The notes under the pieces were generated by a model that searched no databases, was not told the DNA's origin, and saw only the letters and a list, made by a program, of their open reading frames with translations. A stretch of 64,000 nucleotides of DNA from Halomonas alkalicola. Lineage in GTDB: Bacteria > Pseudomonadota > Gammaproteobacteria > Pseudomonadales > Halomonadaceae. Shown one piece after another: positions 11,666 through 20,122 of the stretch. Position numbers and translations under genes: made by a program. Position 1 is the first letter of the stretch. The number at the start of each line of letters is the position of its first letter. The stretch is from positions 2,976,001 to 3,040,000 of the forward strand of contig NZ_CP131913.1 in the NCBI RefSeq assembly GCF_030704205.1. Reading direction: 5' to 3'.

Positions 11666-12734
11666 CACCGACGCCCGGCGCGAGCCGGATGCCATCGCCT
11701 GGCCGCCGAGCTGGCCGCGGGTGCTCGACGCCGACTTCGGCCCGCCGCCGGCGGGGGAGTATCGCGCCACCCCCGAGGATTTCCAGGTCGCCGAGGTGCT
11801 CGACTTCGCCCCGGAGGGGCAGGGCGAGCACCTCTGGCTGCACGTCGAGAAGCGCGACCTGACCACCGCCATGGCGGTGCGCGAGCTGGCCCGGCTGTGC
11901 GAGGTCTCGCCCCGCGACGTCGGCTACTCCGGCATGAAGGATCGCGTCGCCGTCACCCGTCAGTGGCTCTCGGTGCAGCTGCCCGGGCGCGAGGCCCCGA
12001 CAGGGCTCGCCGAGGCGCTGGCCGAGCGCGGCATCCGCGTGCTGGCCGAGGCGCGCCATCCCCGCAAGCTCAAGCGCGGCGTGCACCGCGCCAATCGCTT
12101 TCGCCTGCGGATCACCGGCCCCGCGGTGGCCGACCCTACCCTCGAGGCGCGCTGGGCGCGGCTGGTGGAGCAGGGCGTGGCCAACTATTTCGGGCCCCAG
12201 CGCTTCGGGCCGGATGGCCGCAACCTGCAGCGTGCCCGCTCGCTGCTGGCCCGCGGCTGGCGCAAGCGCGATGACCGCGACGGCATGATGCTCTCCGCGG
12301 CGCGCAGCTTCCTGTTCAACGAGCAGCTGGCCGAGCGCGTCCACGACGGCAGCTGGCACCGCCTGCTGCCCGGCGAGGTGGCGATCCTCGACGGCACCGC
12401 CAGCCAGTTCACCCTGGAGACGCCGGATGCCGAGCTCGAGGCTCGGGCGGCCCGGCTCGACCTGCACGGAAGCGGCGTGCTGTGGGGCGTCGGCGGCTCC
12501 GTGGCGGCCGGCGAGGCGCTGGACCGGGAGGCCCGGCTGGCCGAGCGCTACCCGGCGCTCTGCGCGGGCCTCGAGCGCGCCGGCGTGCGCCTGGCGCGAC
12601 GCGCGCTGCGCCTGCGCCTCGGCGAGCCGACCCTGACCCGCGGCGAGGGCGAGCTGTGGCTCGCCTTCAGCCTGCCGCGAGGCGCCTTCGCCACCGCCGT
12701 GCTGCGCGAGCTGATCGCCCACCCCACCCTGTGA
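11658..12734 (+). CDS. truD: tRNA pseudouridine(13) synthase
   Basis: Converts U13 of certain tRNAs to pseudouridine, 358 aa. The catalytic motif GYSGMKDR carries Asp95; NYFGPQRFG and GRNLQRA are other TruD signatures. The start is GTG, overlapping the ispF stop by 8 nt. The gene ends 11 nt before surE. Confidence 0.95.
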   Translation: MSDTDARREPDAIAWPPSWPRVLDADFGPPPAGEYRATPEDFQVAEVLDFAPEGQGEHLWLHVEKRDLTTAMAVRELARLCEVSPRDVGYSGMKDRVAVTRQWLSVQLPGREAPTGLAEALAERGIRVLAEARHPRKLKRGVHRANRFRLRITGPAVADPTLEARWARLVEQGVANYFGPQRFGPDGRNLQRARSLLARGWRKRDDRDGMMLSAARSFLFNEQLAERVHDGSWHRLLPGEVAILDGTASQFTLETPDAELEARAARLDLHGSGVLWGVGGSVAAGEALDREARLAERYPALCAGLERAGVRLARRALRLRLGEPTLTRGEGELWLAFSLPRGAFATAVLRELIAHPTL

Positions 12735-12745
12735 AGGAGCCTGCC

Positions 12746-13492
12746 ATGCGCCGACTGCTGCTTTCCAACGACGACGGCGTCCATGCCCCGGGCCTGCGTG
12801 CCCTGCATGACGCCCTGGCGCCCCACGCCCGGCTGCGCGTGGTGGCACCGGACCGCGACAAGAGCGGGGCCAGCAACTCCCTGACCCTGACCCGGCCGCT
12901 GTCGCTGACCGACATGGACAACGGCTTCTACAGCGTCGACGGCACCCCGGCAGACTGCGTCTACCTGGGGGTCAACGGCGTCTGGGAGGAGAGACCTGAC
13001 CTGGTGATCTCCGGCATCAACCACGGCGGTAACCTCGGCGACGACGTGCTCTACTCCGGCACCGTGGCCGCCGCCATGGAGGGGCGCAACCTGGGCATGC
13101 CGGCCATCGCCATGTCGCTTGTGGGCTCGCGCCACTTCGATACCGCCGGGCGCGTGGCGGCGAGCCTGGTGGGCGCCGCCGACCAGCTCTCCCTGCCGCC
13201 GCGCAGCCTGCTCAACGTCAACGTCCCGGACCTGCCCTGGGACCAGATCCAGGGCTTCCGGGTCACCCGCCTGGGCTATCGCGGTCCGGCCTCGCGGCCC
13301 CTCGAGGTGCGCGACCCCCGCGGCCGGGTGCGCTGGTGGATCGCCGCCGCCGGTGAGAACGCCGACGACGGCGCCGATACCGACTTCGCCGCCGTCGAGG
13401 CCGGCTACGTTTCCATCACCCCGCTGCAGACCGACCTGACCCGGCATGCGGCGATCAGTGACGTACAGGGCTGGCTGGATGCACTCACCTGA
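12746..13492 (+). CDS. surE: 5'/3'-nucleotidase SurE
   Basis: Metal-dependent nucleotidase and exopolyphosphatase of stationary-phase survival, 248 aa. The N-terminal [13 protein letters not shown] holds the metal-binding Asp pair; [27 protein letters not shown] and [25 protein letters not shown] are diagnostic. GAAGGAG lies 6 nt before the ATG. It is followed by pcm and, further on, nlpD-rpoS, as in enterobacteria and pseudomonads. Confidence 0.97.
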   Translation: MRRLLLSNDDGVHAPGLRALHDALAPHARLRVVAPDRDKSGASNSLTLTRPLSLTDMDNGFYSVDGTPADCVYLGVNGVWEERPDLVISGINHGGNLGDDVLYSGTVAAAMEGRNLGMPAIAMSLVGSRHFDTAGRVAASLVGAADQLSLPPRSLLNVNVPDLPWDQIQGFRVTRLGYRGPASRPLEVRDPRGRVRWWIAAAGENADDGADTDFAAVEAGYVSITPLQTDLTRHAAISDVQGWLDALT

Positions 13493-13523
13493 ACGACTGC
13501 CGGCGCTGGTGCGGGGAGTGGGC

Positions 13524-14159
13524 ATGACCTCCCAGCGCACCCGCGACCGCATGGTGGCCAGGTTGGCCGATCAGGGCATCCGCGATGCCCGCGTGCTGGC
13601 CACCATGGCCGCCGAACCGCGCCACCTCTTCCTGGACGAGGCGCTGGCCCATCGCGCCTACGAGGACACCGCGCTGCCCATCGGCCATGGCCAGACCCTC
13701 TCCCAGCCGTGGATGGTGGCCAGGATGACCGAGCTGGTGCTGGAGGCGGCCCCCTCCCGGGTGCTGGAGATCGGCACCGGCTCGGGCTACCAGACCCTGA
13801 TCCTGGCGCGGCTGGTGCCGGAACTCTGGTCCATCGAGCGGATCAATGCCCTGCACCGCCGCGCCGCCGAGCGCCTGCGCCTGCTGGAGGCCCAGGGTGC
13901 ACAGCTGCGCCTGGCCGATGGCGGCCACGGCTGGCCGGAGGAGGCCCCCTTCGATGTCATCCTGCTCACCGCCTGTGCCGGTGAGCTGCCCGCCCCGCTG
14001 CTGGCCCAGCTGGCCGAGGGGGGGGTGCTGATCACGCCGCTGGCCGATGCCCGGGGGCGCCAGTGGCTGACCCGCGTGCGGCGCCAGGGCGACACATTCG
14101 AACAGCAGCGCCTGGAGTCGGTTCGCTTCGTGCCGCTGCTGGAAGGCGTCATTCGTTGA
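13524..14159 (+). CDS. pcm: Protein-L-isoaspartate O-methyltransferase
   Basis: SAM-dependent repair of isoaspartyl residues in aged proteins, 211 aa. VLEIGTGSGYQTLILA is the SAM site, and RAYEDTALPIGHGQTLSQPWMVARM is the Pcm signature. I chose the ATG at 13524, preceded by GGGGAG and giving the MTSQRTRDRM N-terminus seen in pseudomonad Pcm. An in-frame ATG at 13479 would overlap surE and add 15 residues. Confidence 0.93.
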   Translation: MTSQRTRDRMVARLADQGIRDARVLATMAAEPRHLFLDEALAHRAYEDTALPIGHGQTLSQPWMVARMTELVLEAAPSRVLEIGTGSGYQTLILARLVPELWSIERINALHRRAAERLRLLEAQGAQLRLADGGHGWPEEAPFDVILLTACAGELPAPLLAQLAEGGVLITPLADARGRQWLTRVRRQGDTFEQQRLESVRFVPLLEGVIR

Positions 14160-14172
14160 AAGGAGTTCGTGC

Positions 14173-15147
14173 TTGAAGCGTTATCCAGGAATCTTTCTCA
14201 GGGGCGCCGGAATGGGGGCCGCCGATGCGGTCCCGGGGGTCTCGGGCGGCACCATCGCCTTCGTCACCGGCATCTACGAGGAGCTGATTCACACCATCAA
14301 GCAGTTCGGGCCCAGCGCCTTCGTGGCCTGGCGCCGCGGCGGCCTGCCGATGCTGATCGCCCACCTCAACCTGGGCTTCGTGGTGCCGCTGCTGGCCGGC
14401 ATCGCCGCCAGCCTGATCAGCGTCGCCCACCTGGTGGTGTGGCTGATGGAGGACCATCCGCTGCTGCTCAACGGCTTCTTCTTCGGCCTGGTGGCGGCCT
14501 CGGCCCTGGTGGTGGGGCGCCATCCCACCGACTGGCGATGGTGGCACATCGCCCCGCTGGTGGCGGGGCTGCTGCTGGCCCACTTCCTGCCGGCGGTGAT
14601 GCCGCTGATCACCCTGCTCGGCAGCCCCAACCTGATGCTCATCGTGGGCGGTGCCATCGCCATCAGCGCGCTGCTGCTGCCCGGAGTCTCCGGGAGCTTC
14701 CTGCTGCTCACCATGGGGCTCTATGGCACCGTGATGCAGGGCATCCGCACCTTCGACCTGGGCCTGATCGCCGTGTTCGGGGTGGGCTGCCTGATCGGCC
14801 TGTTCTTCTTCTCTCGCCTGCTCTCCTGGCTGCTGCGCCGCCACCATGCGGCCACCCTCCAGCTGCTGCTTGGCTTCATCGTGGGATCGCTGCCGGTACT
14901 CTGGCCGTGGCGCGAACTGGTACGCTATCAGCTCGGCCCCGAGGGGCAGATGATCCCGCTGGACTATCGCTATCTCACCCCGGGCGACTTCGCCCTGCTC
15001 ACCGGCGAATCGGCCCAGCTGCCGGCGGTGGCCGCGCTGATGCTGGCCGGCCTGGCCCTGGTCCTGCTGCTGGATCGTACCGGCCGGCGTCCGGCCGCCG
15101 TGAGCACGCCCAAGGGGGCGAACAAGGAGGATGCTTCCGATGCGTAA
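14173..15147 (+). CDS. popT: DUF368 polyprenyl-phosphate transporter (PopT-like)
   Basis: Polytopic inner-membrane protein of 324 aa from the DUF368 family, recently connected with returning undecaprenyl phosphate across the membrane. Two copies of a re-entrant-type motif are visible: MGAADAVPGVSGGTIAF at residues 14-30 and LLLPGVSGSFLLLTMG in the middle, showing an inverted-repeat fold. AAAGGAG is followed after 7 nt by a TTG start; no nearby ATG is in frame. It sits between pcm and nlpD, where most gammaproteobacteria have no gene. Its 3' end reads into nlpD. Function is inferred from family work. Confidence 0.85.
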   Translation: MKRYPGIFLRGAGMGAADAVPGVSGGTIAFVTGIYEELIHTIKQFGPSAFVAWRRGGLPMLIAHLNLGFVVPLLAGIAASLISVAHLVVWLMEDHPLLLNGFFFGLVAASALVVGRHPTDWRWWHIAPLVAGLLLAHFLPAVMPLITLLGSPNLMLIVGGAIAISALLLPGVSGSFLLLTMGLYGTVMQGIRTFDLGLIAVFGVGCLIGLFFFSRLLSWLLRRHHAATLQLLLGFIVGSLPVLWPWRELVRYQLGPEGQMIPLDYRYLTPGDFALLTGESAQLPAVAALMLAGLALVLLLDRTGRRPAAVSTPKGANKEDASDA

Positions 15148-16105
15148 GGCAATGATGATTTCCGCGCTGGCCCTGGCCATGGCCGGCTGTGCCGCCCAGC
15201 AGCAGGGCCAGGCGCCGCAGGTCCGCGACCTGTCCGCCAGCCGCGAGCGCGCTCCCGCCTCCCACTACACCGTGGAGACGGGCGATACCCTCTATGGCAT
15301 CGCCTGGCGCCACAACATGGACTACCGCGACCTGGCACGTCTAAACCGCATTGGCCCCCCCTACCAGATCCAGCCGGGCCAGCGCCTGGTGCTGGACGCG
15401 GAAGGCCCGGGACCGGCCCGCGACGAGGGCGTCACCGCCGTGGCCAGCACGCCCGGCGTGGTGGCCACCCCCCTGGGTGGTGGCCAGCCCCCCGCCGATG
15501 TCGAGAGCGGCAGCATGGAGTGGCTGCTGCCCGACGGCACCACCGAGCAGGGCCGTCGGCTCTCCGCCCAGTCCCTGGACGAGGCCGACGGCCCGACCCA
15601 GGTGGCCATGGAGGGGGCCATGGAGGCCGCCGGCGGCACGACGGGCCCCGGCCCCATCTATGACGCCACGACGCCCGGCGCCGACGGCAGCCCGGCGCCG
15701 GATCGCAGCTCGCGCAGCTACACGCCGGTGGACGAGGTCAACTGGCGCTGGCCCGCCGACGGCGAGATCGTCGGTCGTTTCGGCGAGGGCGGCAGCATCA
15801 CCGCCGGCATTGATATCGCTGGGCAAAAGGGGCAACCTGTCAGAGCGGCCGGTCCGGGGATCGTCGTCTATGCGGGCAGCGGGGTGCGGGGCTACGGCAA
15901 CCTGATCCTGCTCAAGCACAATGACGAGTACCTGAGCGCCTACGCCCACAACGACTCCCTGCGCGTGCGCGAGAACGATGTGGTCGAGGCCGGTGAGGTC
16001 ATTGCGACCATGGGCGACAGCGACGCCGAGGACGTGCGACTGCACTTCGAGGTGCGCAAGAACGGCCAGCCGCAGGACCCCCTGAACTACCTGCCGTCCC
16101 GCTGA
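15140..16105 (+). CDS. nlpD: Lipoprotein NlpD (LysM plus degenerate LytM)
   Basis: Outer-membrane lipoprotein activator of the amidase AmiC in daughter-cell separation, 321 aa. A lipoprotein signal peptide ends in AMAGC with the lipidated Cys17; a LysM domain (HYTVETGDTLYGIAWRHN) follows; a C-terminal M23/LytM domain covers the last 110 residues. The LytM metal site is incomplete: the first zinc His is missing (TAGIDIAG), while AYAHND and RLHFEV remain, as in non-catalytic NlpD. The ATG at 15140 has AAGGAGG at a good distance; the ATG at 15131 is too close to it. Confidence 0.93.
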   Translation: MRKAMMISALALAMAGCAAQQQGQAPQVRDLSASRERAPASHYTVETGDTLYGIAWRHNMDYRDLARLNRIGPPYQIQPGQRLVLDAEGPGPARDEGVTAVASTPGVVATPLGGGQPPADVESGSMEWLLPDGTTEQGRRLSAQSLDEADGPTQVAMEGAMEAAGGTTGPGPIYDATTPGADGSPAPDRSSRSYTPVDEVNWRWPADGEIVGRFGEGGSITAGIDIAGQKGQPVRAAGPGIVVYAGSGVRGYGNLILLKHNDEYLSAYAHNDSLRVRENDVVEAGEVIATMGDSDAEDVRLHFEVRKNGQPQDPLNYLPSR

Positions 16106-16146
16106 GGCGCTCGGTGGCCCCGAGGGCCCGCGCAGTGGCGGGGTGT

Positions 16147-16194
16147 CACACAATAATAATCAGGTGCGCCGATGCTGTTGTCTGGCATCGGCGC
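16147..16194 (+). promoter_or_regulatory. rpoS leader: AAT repeats and a 10-bp hairpin
   Basis: Between nlpD and rpoS lie ACACAATAATAAT (16147-16160) and then a perfect 10-bp stem, GCGCCGATGC pairing GCATCGGCGC, with a 9-nt loop (16166-16194). The hairpin ends 27 nt before the rpoS ATG and has no T tract, so it is not a terminator. The layout resembles the Hfq-binding, self-inhibited rpoS leaders of enterobacteria. Confidence 0.45.
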
Positions 16195-16221
16195 CGGGAC
16201 GCAACCACAGGGTAGCCATCG

Positions 16222-17235
16222 ATGAGCATGCTTGAACGGGACCTTCAGGATGTGAATCTCGACACGCTCGAGGAGAAGGACGACGCGGTAGTGGATGACG
16301 TTGCCGACGAACTGGACGACGACCACGACGACACGGAAAGCCGTCGTGACGACGAGGAGGCCTTCGAGAAGGCGCTGAGTCGCGAGGATCGCTACAGCAA
16401 CCACAGCCTCGATGCCACCCAGATCTACCTCAACGAGATCGGCTTCTCGCCGCTGCTGACCCCGGAGGAGGAGGTCTACTACGGCCGCCTGGCCCGCAAG
16501 GGGGATCCGGCCGGGCGCGCGAGGATGATCGAGTCCAACCTGCGTCTGGTGGTCAAGATCGCCCGGCGCTACCTAAACCGCGGCCTGTCGCTGCTCGACC
16601 TGATCGAGGAGGGCAACCTCGGCCTGATCCGCGCGGTCGAGAAGTTCGATCCCGAGCGTGGCTTCCGCTTCTCCACCTATGCCACCTGGTGGATCCGCCA
16701 GACCATCGAGCGGGCGCTCATGAACCAGACCCGCACCATCCGCCTGCCCATTCACGTGGTCAAGGAGCTCAACATCTACCTGCGTGCGGCCCGCGAGCTG
16801 ACCCAGAAGCTCGACCACGAGGCCACCGCCGAGGAGATCGCCGAGCACCTCGACAAGCCGGTGGAGGCGGTCAAGAAGATGATGGGCCTCAACGAGCGCA
16901 TCTCCTCGGTGGACTACCCGGTAGGCGGCGACAGCGACAAGCCGCTGATCGAGACCCTGGCCGACGACAACGACCTGGGCCCCGAGTCCTCGCTGCTCGA
17001 TGGCGACATCAAGCAGCACGTCGACGAGTGGCTCTCCGAGCTCACCGAGAAGCAGATGGAGGTGGTGGTGCGTCGCTTCGGCCTGCGCGGCCACGAGGCG
17101 GCGACCCTCGAGCAGGTGGGCGAGGAGATCGGCCTGACCCGCGAGCGGGTCCGCCAGATCCAGGTCGAGGCGCTCAAGAAGCTGCGCCGGGTGCTCGACA
17201 AGCAGGGACTCTCGCTGGATTCGATCTTCGCCTAG
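16222..17235 (+). CDS. rpoS: RNA polymerase sigma factor RpoS
   Basis: Stationary-phase and general stress sigma factor, sigma-70 family, 337 aa. A strongly acidic N-terminus is followed by region 1.2 ([21 protein letters not shown]), region 2 ([45 protein letters not shown] is one continuous block, residues about 105-150), region 3, and region 4 with a helix-turn-helix ([19 protein letters not shown]). nlpD directly upstream fixes the identity as RpoS rather than RpoD or RpoH. Its Shine-Dalgarno (AGGG) is weak, and the leader can fold, which fits translational control. Confidence 0.97.
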   Translation: MSMLERDLQDVNLDTLEEKDDAVVDDVADELDDDHDDTESRRDDEEAFEKALSREDRYSNHSLDATQIYLNEIGFSPLLTPEEEVYYGRLARKGDPAGRARMIESNLRLVVKIARRYLNRGLSLLDLIEEGNLGLIRAVEKFDPERGFRFSTYATWWIRQTIERALMNQTRTIRLPIHVVKELNIYLRAARELTQKLDHEATAEEIAEHLDKPVEAVKKMMGLNERISSVDYPVGGDSDKPLIETLADDNDLGPESSLLDGDIKQHVDEWLSELTEKQMEVVVRRFGLRGHEAATLEQVGEEIGLTRERVRQIQVEALKKLRRVLDKQGLSLDSIFA

Positions 17236-17286
17236 CGCTCGGTGCCGGCTCGCGTGTCGCCCCGGCCGGCACCCCTTGCCGATTTC

Positions 17287-17312
17287 CTGCATGCTGCTGG
17301 GGCAGCATGCAG
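17287..17312 (+). terminator. 11-bp perfect hairpin between rpoS and tolC
   Basis: CTGCATGCTGC pairs perfectly with GCAGCATGCAG across a TGGG loop, 52 nt after the rpoS stop. There is no T tract, so it may act as an mRNA 3' stabiliser or a Rho-dependent end rather than a classic terminator. Confidence 0.4.
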
Positions 17313-17342
17313 GCTTCGGCCCCGTACAGGAATCGCAAGCCC

Positions 17343-18797
17343 ATGCATCGCCCGACCCTGACCCGCCTGCTGCCCCGGCCGCTGGTCCTCCTCGTGGGGC
17401 TGGCCGTGGCCGGCACCGCTCAGGCCACCGACCTCTGGACCGTCGCCCGCGACGCCCTCGACAACGACGCCACCCTGGCCGCCGCCCGCTCGGGCTTCTC
17501 CGCCGTGGAGGCGGGGCGCGACGTGCAGCGCGGCACCCTGCTGCCCCAGGTCAGCCTGGGCGGCAACCTGACCCACAGCCGCACCTACGAGAGCCAGTCC
17601 GGTGCCGCGCTACCCCCCAGTCAGCAGTCCGGCCAGCTGCCGCGGGACGAGGATGACGACGTCAACAGCCTCGGCGTGAACCTGGACGCCAGCCAGGCGC
17701 TCTATGACCCCGCGCGGCGCGCCCAGCTCCAGCAGGCCGAGCGCCGGGTCGATCGCGAATCGCTGTCGCTTGCGGTAGCCGAGCAGCAGCTGCTGTTGGA
17801 CGTGGCCGAGGCCTACTTCGAGATCCTGCGCGCCCACGACATCCTCTCGGCGCGCCGCTCCCAGGAGACCGCCATCGAGCGCCAGCTGGAGCAGGCCCGG
17901 GAGCGCTTCGAGGTGGGGCTGATCGCCATCACCGAGGTGCACGAGGCCCAGGCCTCCTTCGACCTGGCCCGCGCTCAGCGCATCGCCGCCGAGAGCGCCA
18001 TGCAGGTCAGCTTCGAGGCCCTGGAGCGCCTGACCGGGAAGCGCTACGAGAGCATCGACGGCCTCGCCGAGGAGATTCCCATCGTGCCGCCGGAGCCCGT
18101 GGATCGTGGCGACTGGGTCGAGCTCGCCATGGCCAACAGTCCCATGCTGCAGATGGCCGAGGCCGGCATCGAGGTGGCGCGCAGCGAGCTCGACGTCTCC
18201 CGGGCCGGCCAGCTGCCGCGCCTGGAGGCCTTCGCCCGCTACGACTACTCGGACAACGACCGCAGCGGGGCTTCCGGCTACAACTCCGGCAGCCAGCTCG
18301 GCCTGCGCGCCAGCATGCCGCTCTACACCGGCGGCAGCACCCAGGCACAGATTCGTCAGAGCGGCTTCGCCCTGGAGGTCTCCCAGTACGACTTCGAGGC
18401 CCAGCGCCGCGATACCGTCCAGCAGGTGCGCTCGCTGTTCACCCGGGTAAGCAACGACGTGGAGACGGTGGAGGCCCGCGCCCAGGCCATCGTCTCCAAC
18501 CGCAGCGCCCTGGAGGCGACCCGCTCCGGCTACGAGGTGGGCACCCGCAACATCGTCGATGTGCTCAACGCCAAGCGCAACCTGTTCAACGCCATCGCCG
18601 ACCACGCCGAGGCGCGCTACGACTACGTGCTTGGCCTGCTGCGCCTGCAGCAGCAGGCGGGGCTGCTCGACGCCGAGTCGATCCAGGCGGTCAACGCCTG
18701 GCTGCGCAGCGAGGGGGCGGTGTCGCTGGAGCTGCCGGCGATGGCCAACGATGACCCGGTGATGAACATCGGTGAGCGTCCGCGGTCGCCATCCTGA
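17343..18797 (+). CDS. tolC: TolC family outer-membrane efflux protein
   Basis: Outer-membrane channel for tripartite efflux and type I secretion, 484 aa with a signal peptide ending near AGTAQA. Two OEP repeats are visible, the first with LDASQALYDPARRAQL and the second with LRASMPLYTGGSTQAQIRQ, plus the EVGTRNIVDVLNAKRNLFNA segment typical of TolC rather than of the CusC/OprM group. The ATG at 17343 is preceded by AGGA about 10 nt upstream. No periplasmic adaptor or pump gene is adjacent, as expected for a shared TolC. Confidence 0.93.
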   Translation: MHRPTLTRLLPRPLVLLVGLAVAGTAQATDLWTVARDALDNDATLAAARSGFSAVEAGRDVQRGTLLPQVSLGGNLTHSRTYESQSGAALPPSQQSGQLPRDEDDDVNSLGVNLDASQALYDPARRAQLQQAERRVDRESLSLAVAEQQLLLDVAEAYFEILRAHDILSARRSQETAIERQLEQARERFEVGLIAITEVHEAQASFDLARAQRIAAESAMQVSFEALERLTGKRYESIDGLAEEIPIVPPEPVDRGDWVELAMANSPMLQMAEAGIEVARSELDVSRAGQLPRLEAFARYDYSDNDRSGASGYNSGSQLGLRASMPLYTGGSTQAQIRQSGFALEVSQYDFEAQRRDTVQQVRSLFTRVSNDVETVEARAQAIVSNRSALEATRSGYEVGTRNIVDVLNAKRNLFNAIADHAEARYDYVLGLLRLQQQAGLLDAESIQAVNAWLRSEGAVSLELPAMANDDPVMNIGERPRSPS

Positions 18798-18837
18798 CGA
18801 TTTGCTGCCGGTTGATGATTTCTTGAGCCTTGCCACC

Positions 18838-18867
18838 AGAAACCACCAAGAATTTGGTGGTTTCTTT
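18838..18867 (+). terminator. Rho-independent terminator after tolC
   Basis: AGAAACCACCA pairs perfectly with TGGTGGTTTCT around a 6-nt loop, ending in a short T-rich tail, 41 nt after the tolC stop. Confidence 0.8.
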
Positions 18868-18944
18868 CATGAGATGGCCGCGCTATCCATGGATAATGCC
18901 AGATCTTTCTCTCGTTCTTCCCCTTCACAGCTTCAGGATCTGCC

Positions 18945-20063
18945 ATGGCCCGGCCGCTGATCGCCGATATCGACCTCGATGCCCTGCGTCACAACTATCG
19001 TCTCGCCTGCTCGCTCGCCCCCGACAGCCGTGCCGTCGCGGTGCTCAAGGCCGACGCCTACGGCCATGGTGCGGTGGCCTGCGCGCGAGCGCTTGAGGGC
19101 CTCGCCCCGGCCTTCGCGGTGGCCTGCATCGAGGAGGCGGTGACCCTTCGCGAGGCGGGCATCAGTACTCCCATCGTGCTGCTCGAGGGGATCTTCGAGG
19201 CCGCTGAGCTCGACCGGGTCGAGGCGCTGGGCCTGTGGATGGCGGTGCACAGCGACTGGCAGGTGGAGGCGCTGCTCGCCCGGCGTCCCGCCAGCCCCAT
19301 CCCCACCTGGCTCAAGGTGGACTCCGGCATGCATCGCCTGGGCTTTGCCCCCGAGCGGGCAGAGGCCGTCTGGCAGCGCCTGGCGGCGGCACCCGGTCAC
19401 GCCTGCGACCTGCACCTGATGACCCACTTCGCCACCGCGGACCTTGCCGCCACCGGCTACTTCGCCGGCCAGATGACGCGGCTCGCGGCCCTGGCCGAGC
19501 GGCTCGGCGCACCGCTCTGCCTGGCCAACTCGCCGGCCACCCTGGCCCGCCCCGAGGCCCACGGCGCCTGGAACCGCCCCGGGGTGATGCTCTACGGCAG
19601 CGACCCGCTGGAGCAGTCCAACGCGGCGAGCCGCCGGCTCGCGCCGGTGATGACCCTGCGCTCGGCGATCATCGCCGTGCGCGAGCTGCCCGCTGGCGAG
19701 CCGGTGGGCTATGGCGGGCGCTGGGTCACCCCGCGGCCGTCGCGCATCGGCGTGGTGGCCTGTGGCTACGGCGACGGCTACGACCGCCATGCGGTAGACG
19801 GCACCCCGGTGCTGGTGGCGGGCAAGCGTACCGCCGTCGCCGGCAAGGTCTCCATGGACATGATGACCGTGGATATCACCGATATTCCCGAGGCCGACAT
19901 CGGCAGCGAGGTGGTGCTGTGGGGCCGGGCGGCGGGCGGCGAGGTGCTCGGCGTGGACGAGGTCGCCCGTCACTGCGACACCATCAGCTACACCCTGCTC
20001 ACCGGGGTGCTGCCCCGGGTGCCGAGGCGGTATCATGGGGAATCGGGGACAGACCCCAATTAA
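18945..20063 (+). CDS. alr: Alanine racemase
   Basis: PLP enzyme interconverting L- and D-alanine for peptidoglycan, 372 aa. The PLP lysine is Lys35 in VLKADAYGHGA; HRLGF, NRPGVMLYG, EPVGYGGRW and KVSMDMMTVD are further racemase signatures. The ATG has AGGA 6 nt upstream. Its last five codons and stop (GTDPN) come from one arm of a 19-bp inverted repeat, so the native C-terminus seems to have been replaced by repeat sequence. Confidence 0.95.
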   Translation: MARPLIADIDLDALRHNYRLACSLAPDSRAVAVLKADAYGHGAVACARALEGLAPAFAVACIEEAVTLREAGISTPIVLLEGIFEAAELDRVEALGLWMAVHSDWQVEALLARRPASPIPTWLKVDSGMHRLGFAPERAEAVWQRLAAAPGHACDLHLMTHFATADLAATGYFAGQMTRLAALAERLGAPLCLANSPATLARPEAHGAWNRPGVMLYGSDPLEQSNAASRRLAPVMTLRSAIIAVRELPAGEPVGYGGRWVTPRPSRIGVVACGYGDGYDRHAVDGTPVLVAGKRTAVAGKVSMDMMTVDITDIPEADIGSEVVLWGRAAGGEVLGVDEVARHCDTISYTLLTGVLPRVPRRYHGESGTDPN

Positions 20064-20118
20064 TCATGCACAAGGAGAGGGTTCACATGGAGCGGTCCGT
20101 TAATTGGGGTCTGTCCCC
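20045..20118. repeat. REP-like 19-bp perfect inverted repeat pair between alr and lpxL
   Basis: GGGGACAGACCCCAATTAA (20045-20063) is repeated in inverted orientation as TTAATTGGGGTCTGTCCCC (20100-20118), separated by 36 nt. Each arm itself contains a GGGG...CCCC mini-palindrome. The left arm supplies the alr stop codon; the right arm ends one base before the lpxL ATG. This looks like a REP/BIME doublet of the GGGGTCTGTCCCC kind common in gammaproteobacteria. Confidence 0.75.
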
Positions 20119-20122
20119 ATGA
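20087..20122 (+). CDS. Possible 11-codon leader ORF coupled to lpxL
   Basis: AAGGAG (20072-20077) is followed after 9 nt by an ATG opening an 11-residue frame (MERSVNWGLSP) that ends in TGA overlapping the lpxL ATG as ATGA. The right repeat arm lies inside this frame, between the only good Shine-Dalgarno and the lpxL start. It may be needed for translation of lpxL by coupling, or be fortuitous. It is too short to judge by coding signal. Confidence 0.35.
   Translation: MERSVNWGLSP

Noticed and set aside
15780..16105. Active M23 endopeptidase
   Set aside because: The first zinc His is missing, so the domain is a degenerate LytM of NlpD type.
16166..16194. Rho-independent terminator between nlpD and rpoS
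   Set aside because: No T tract follows, and nlpD-rpoS are cotranscribed in relatives.
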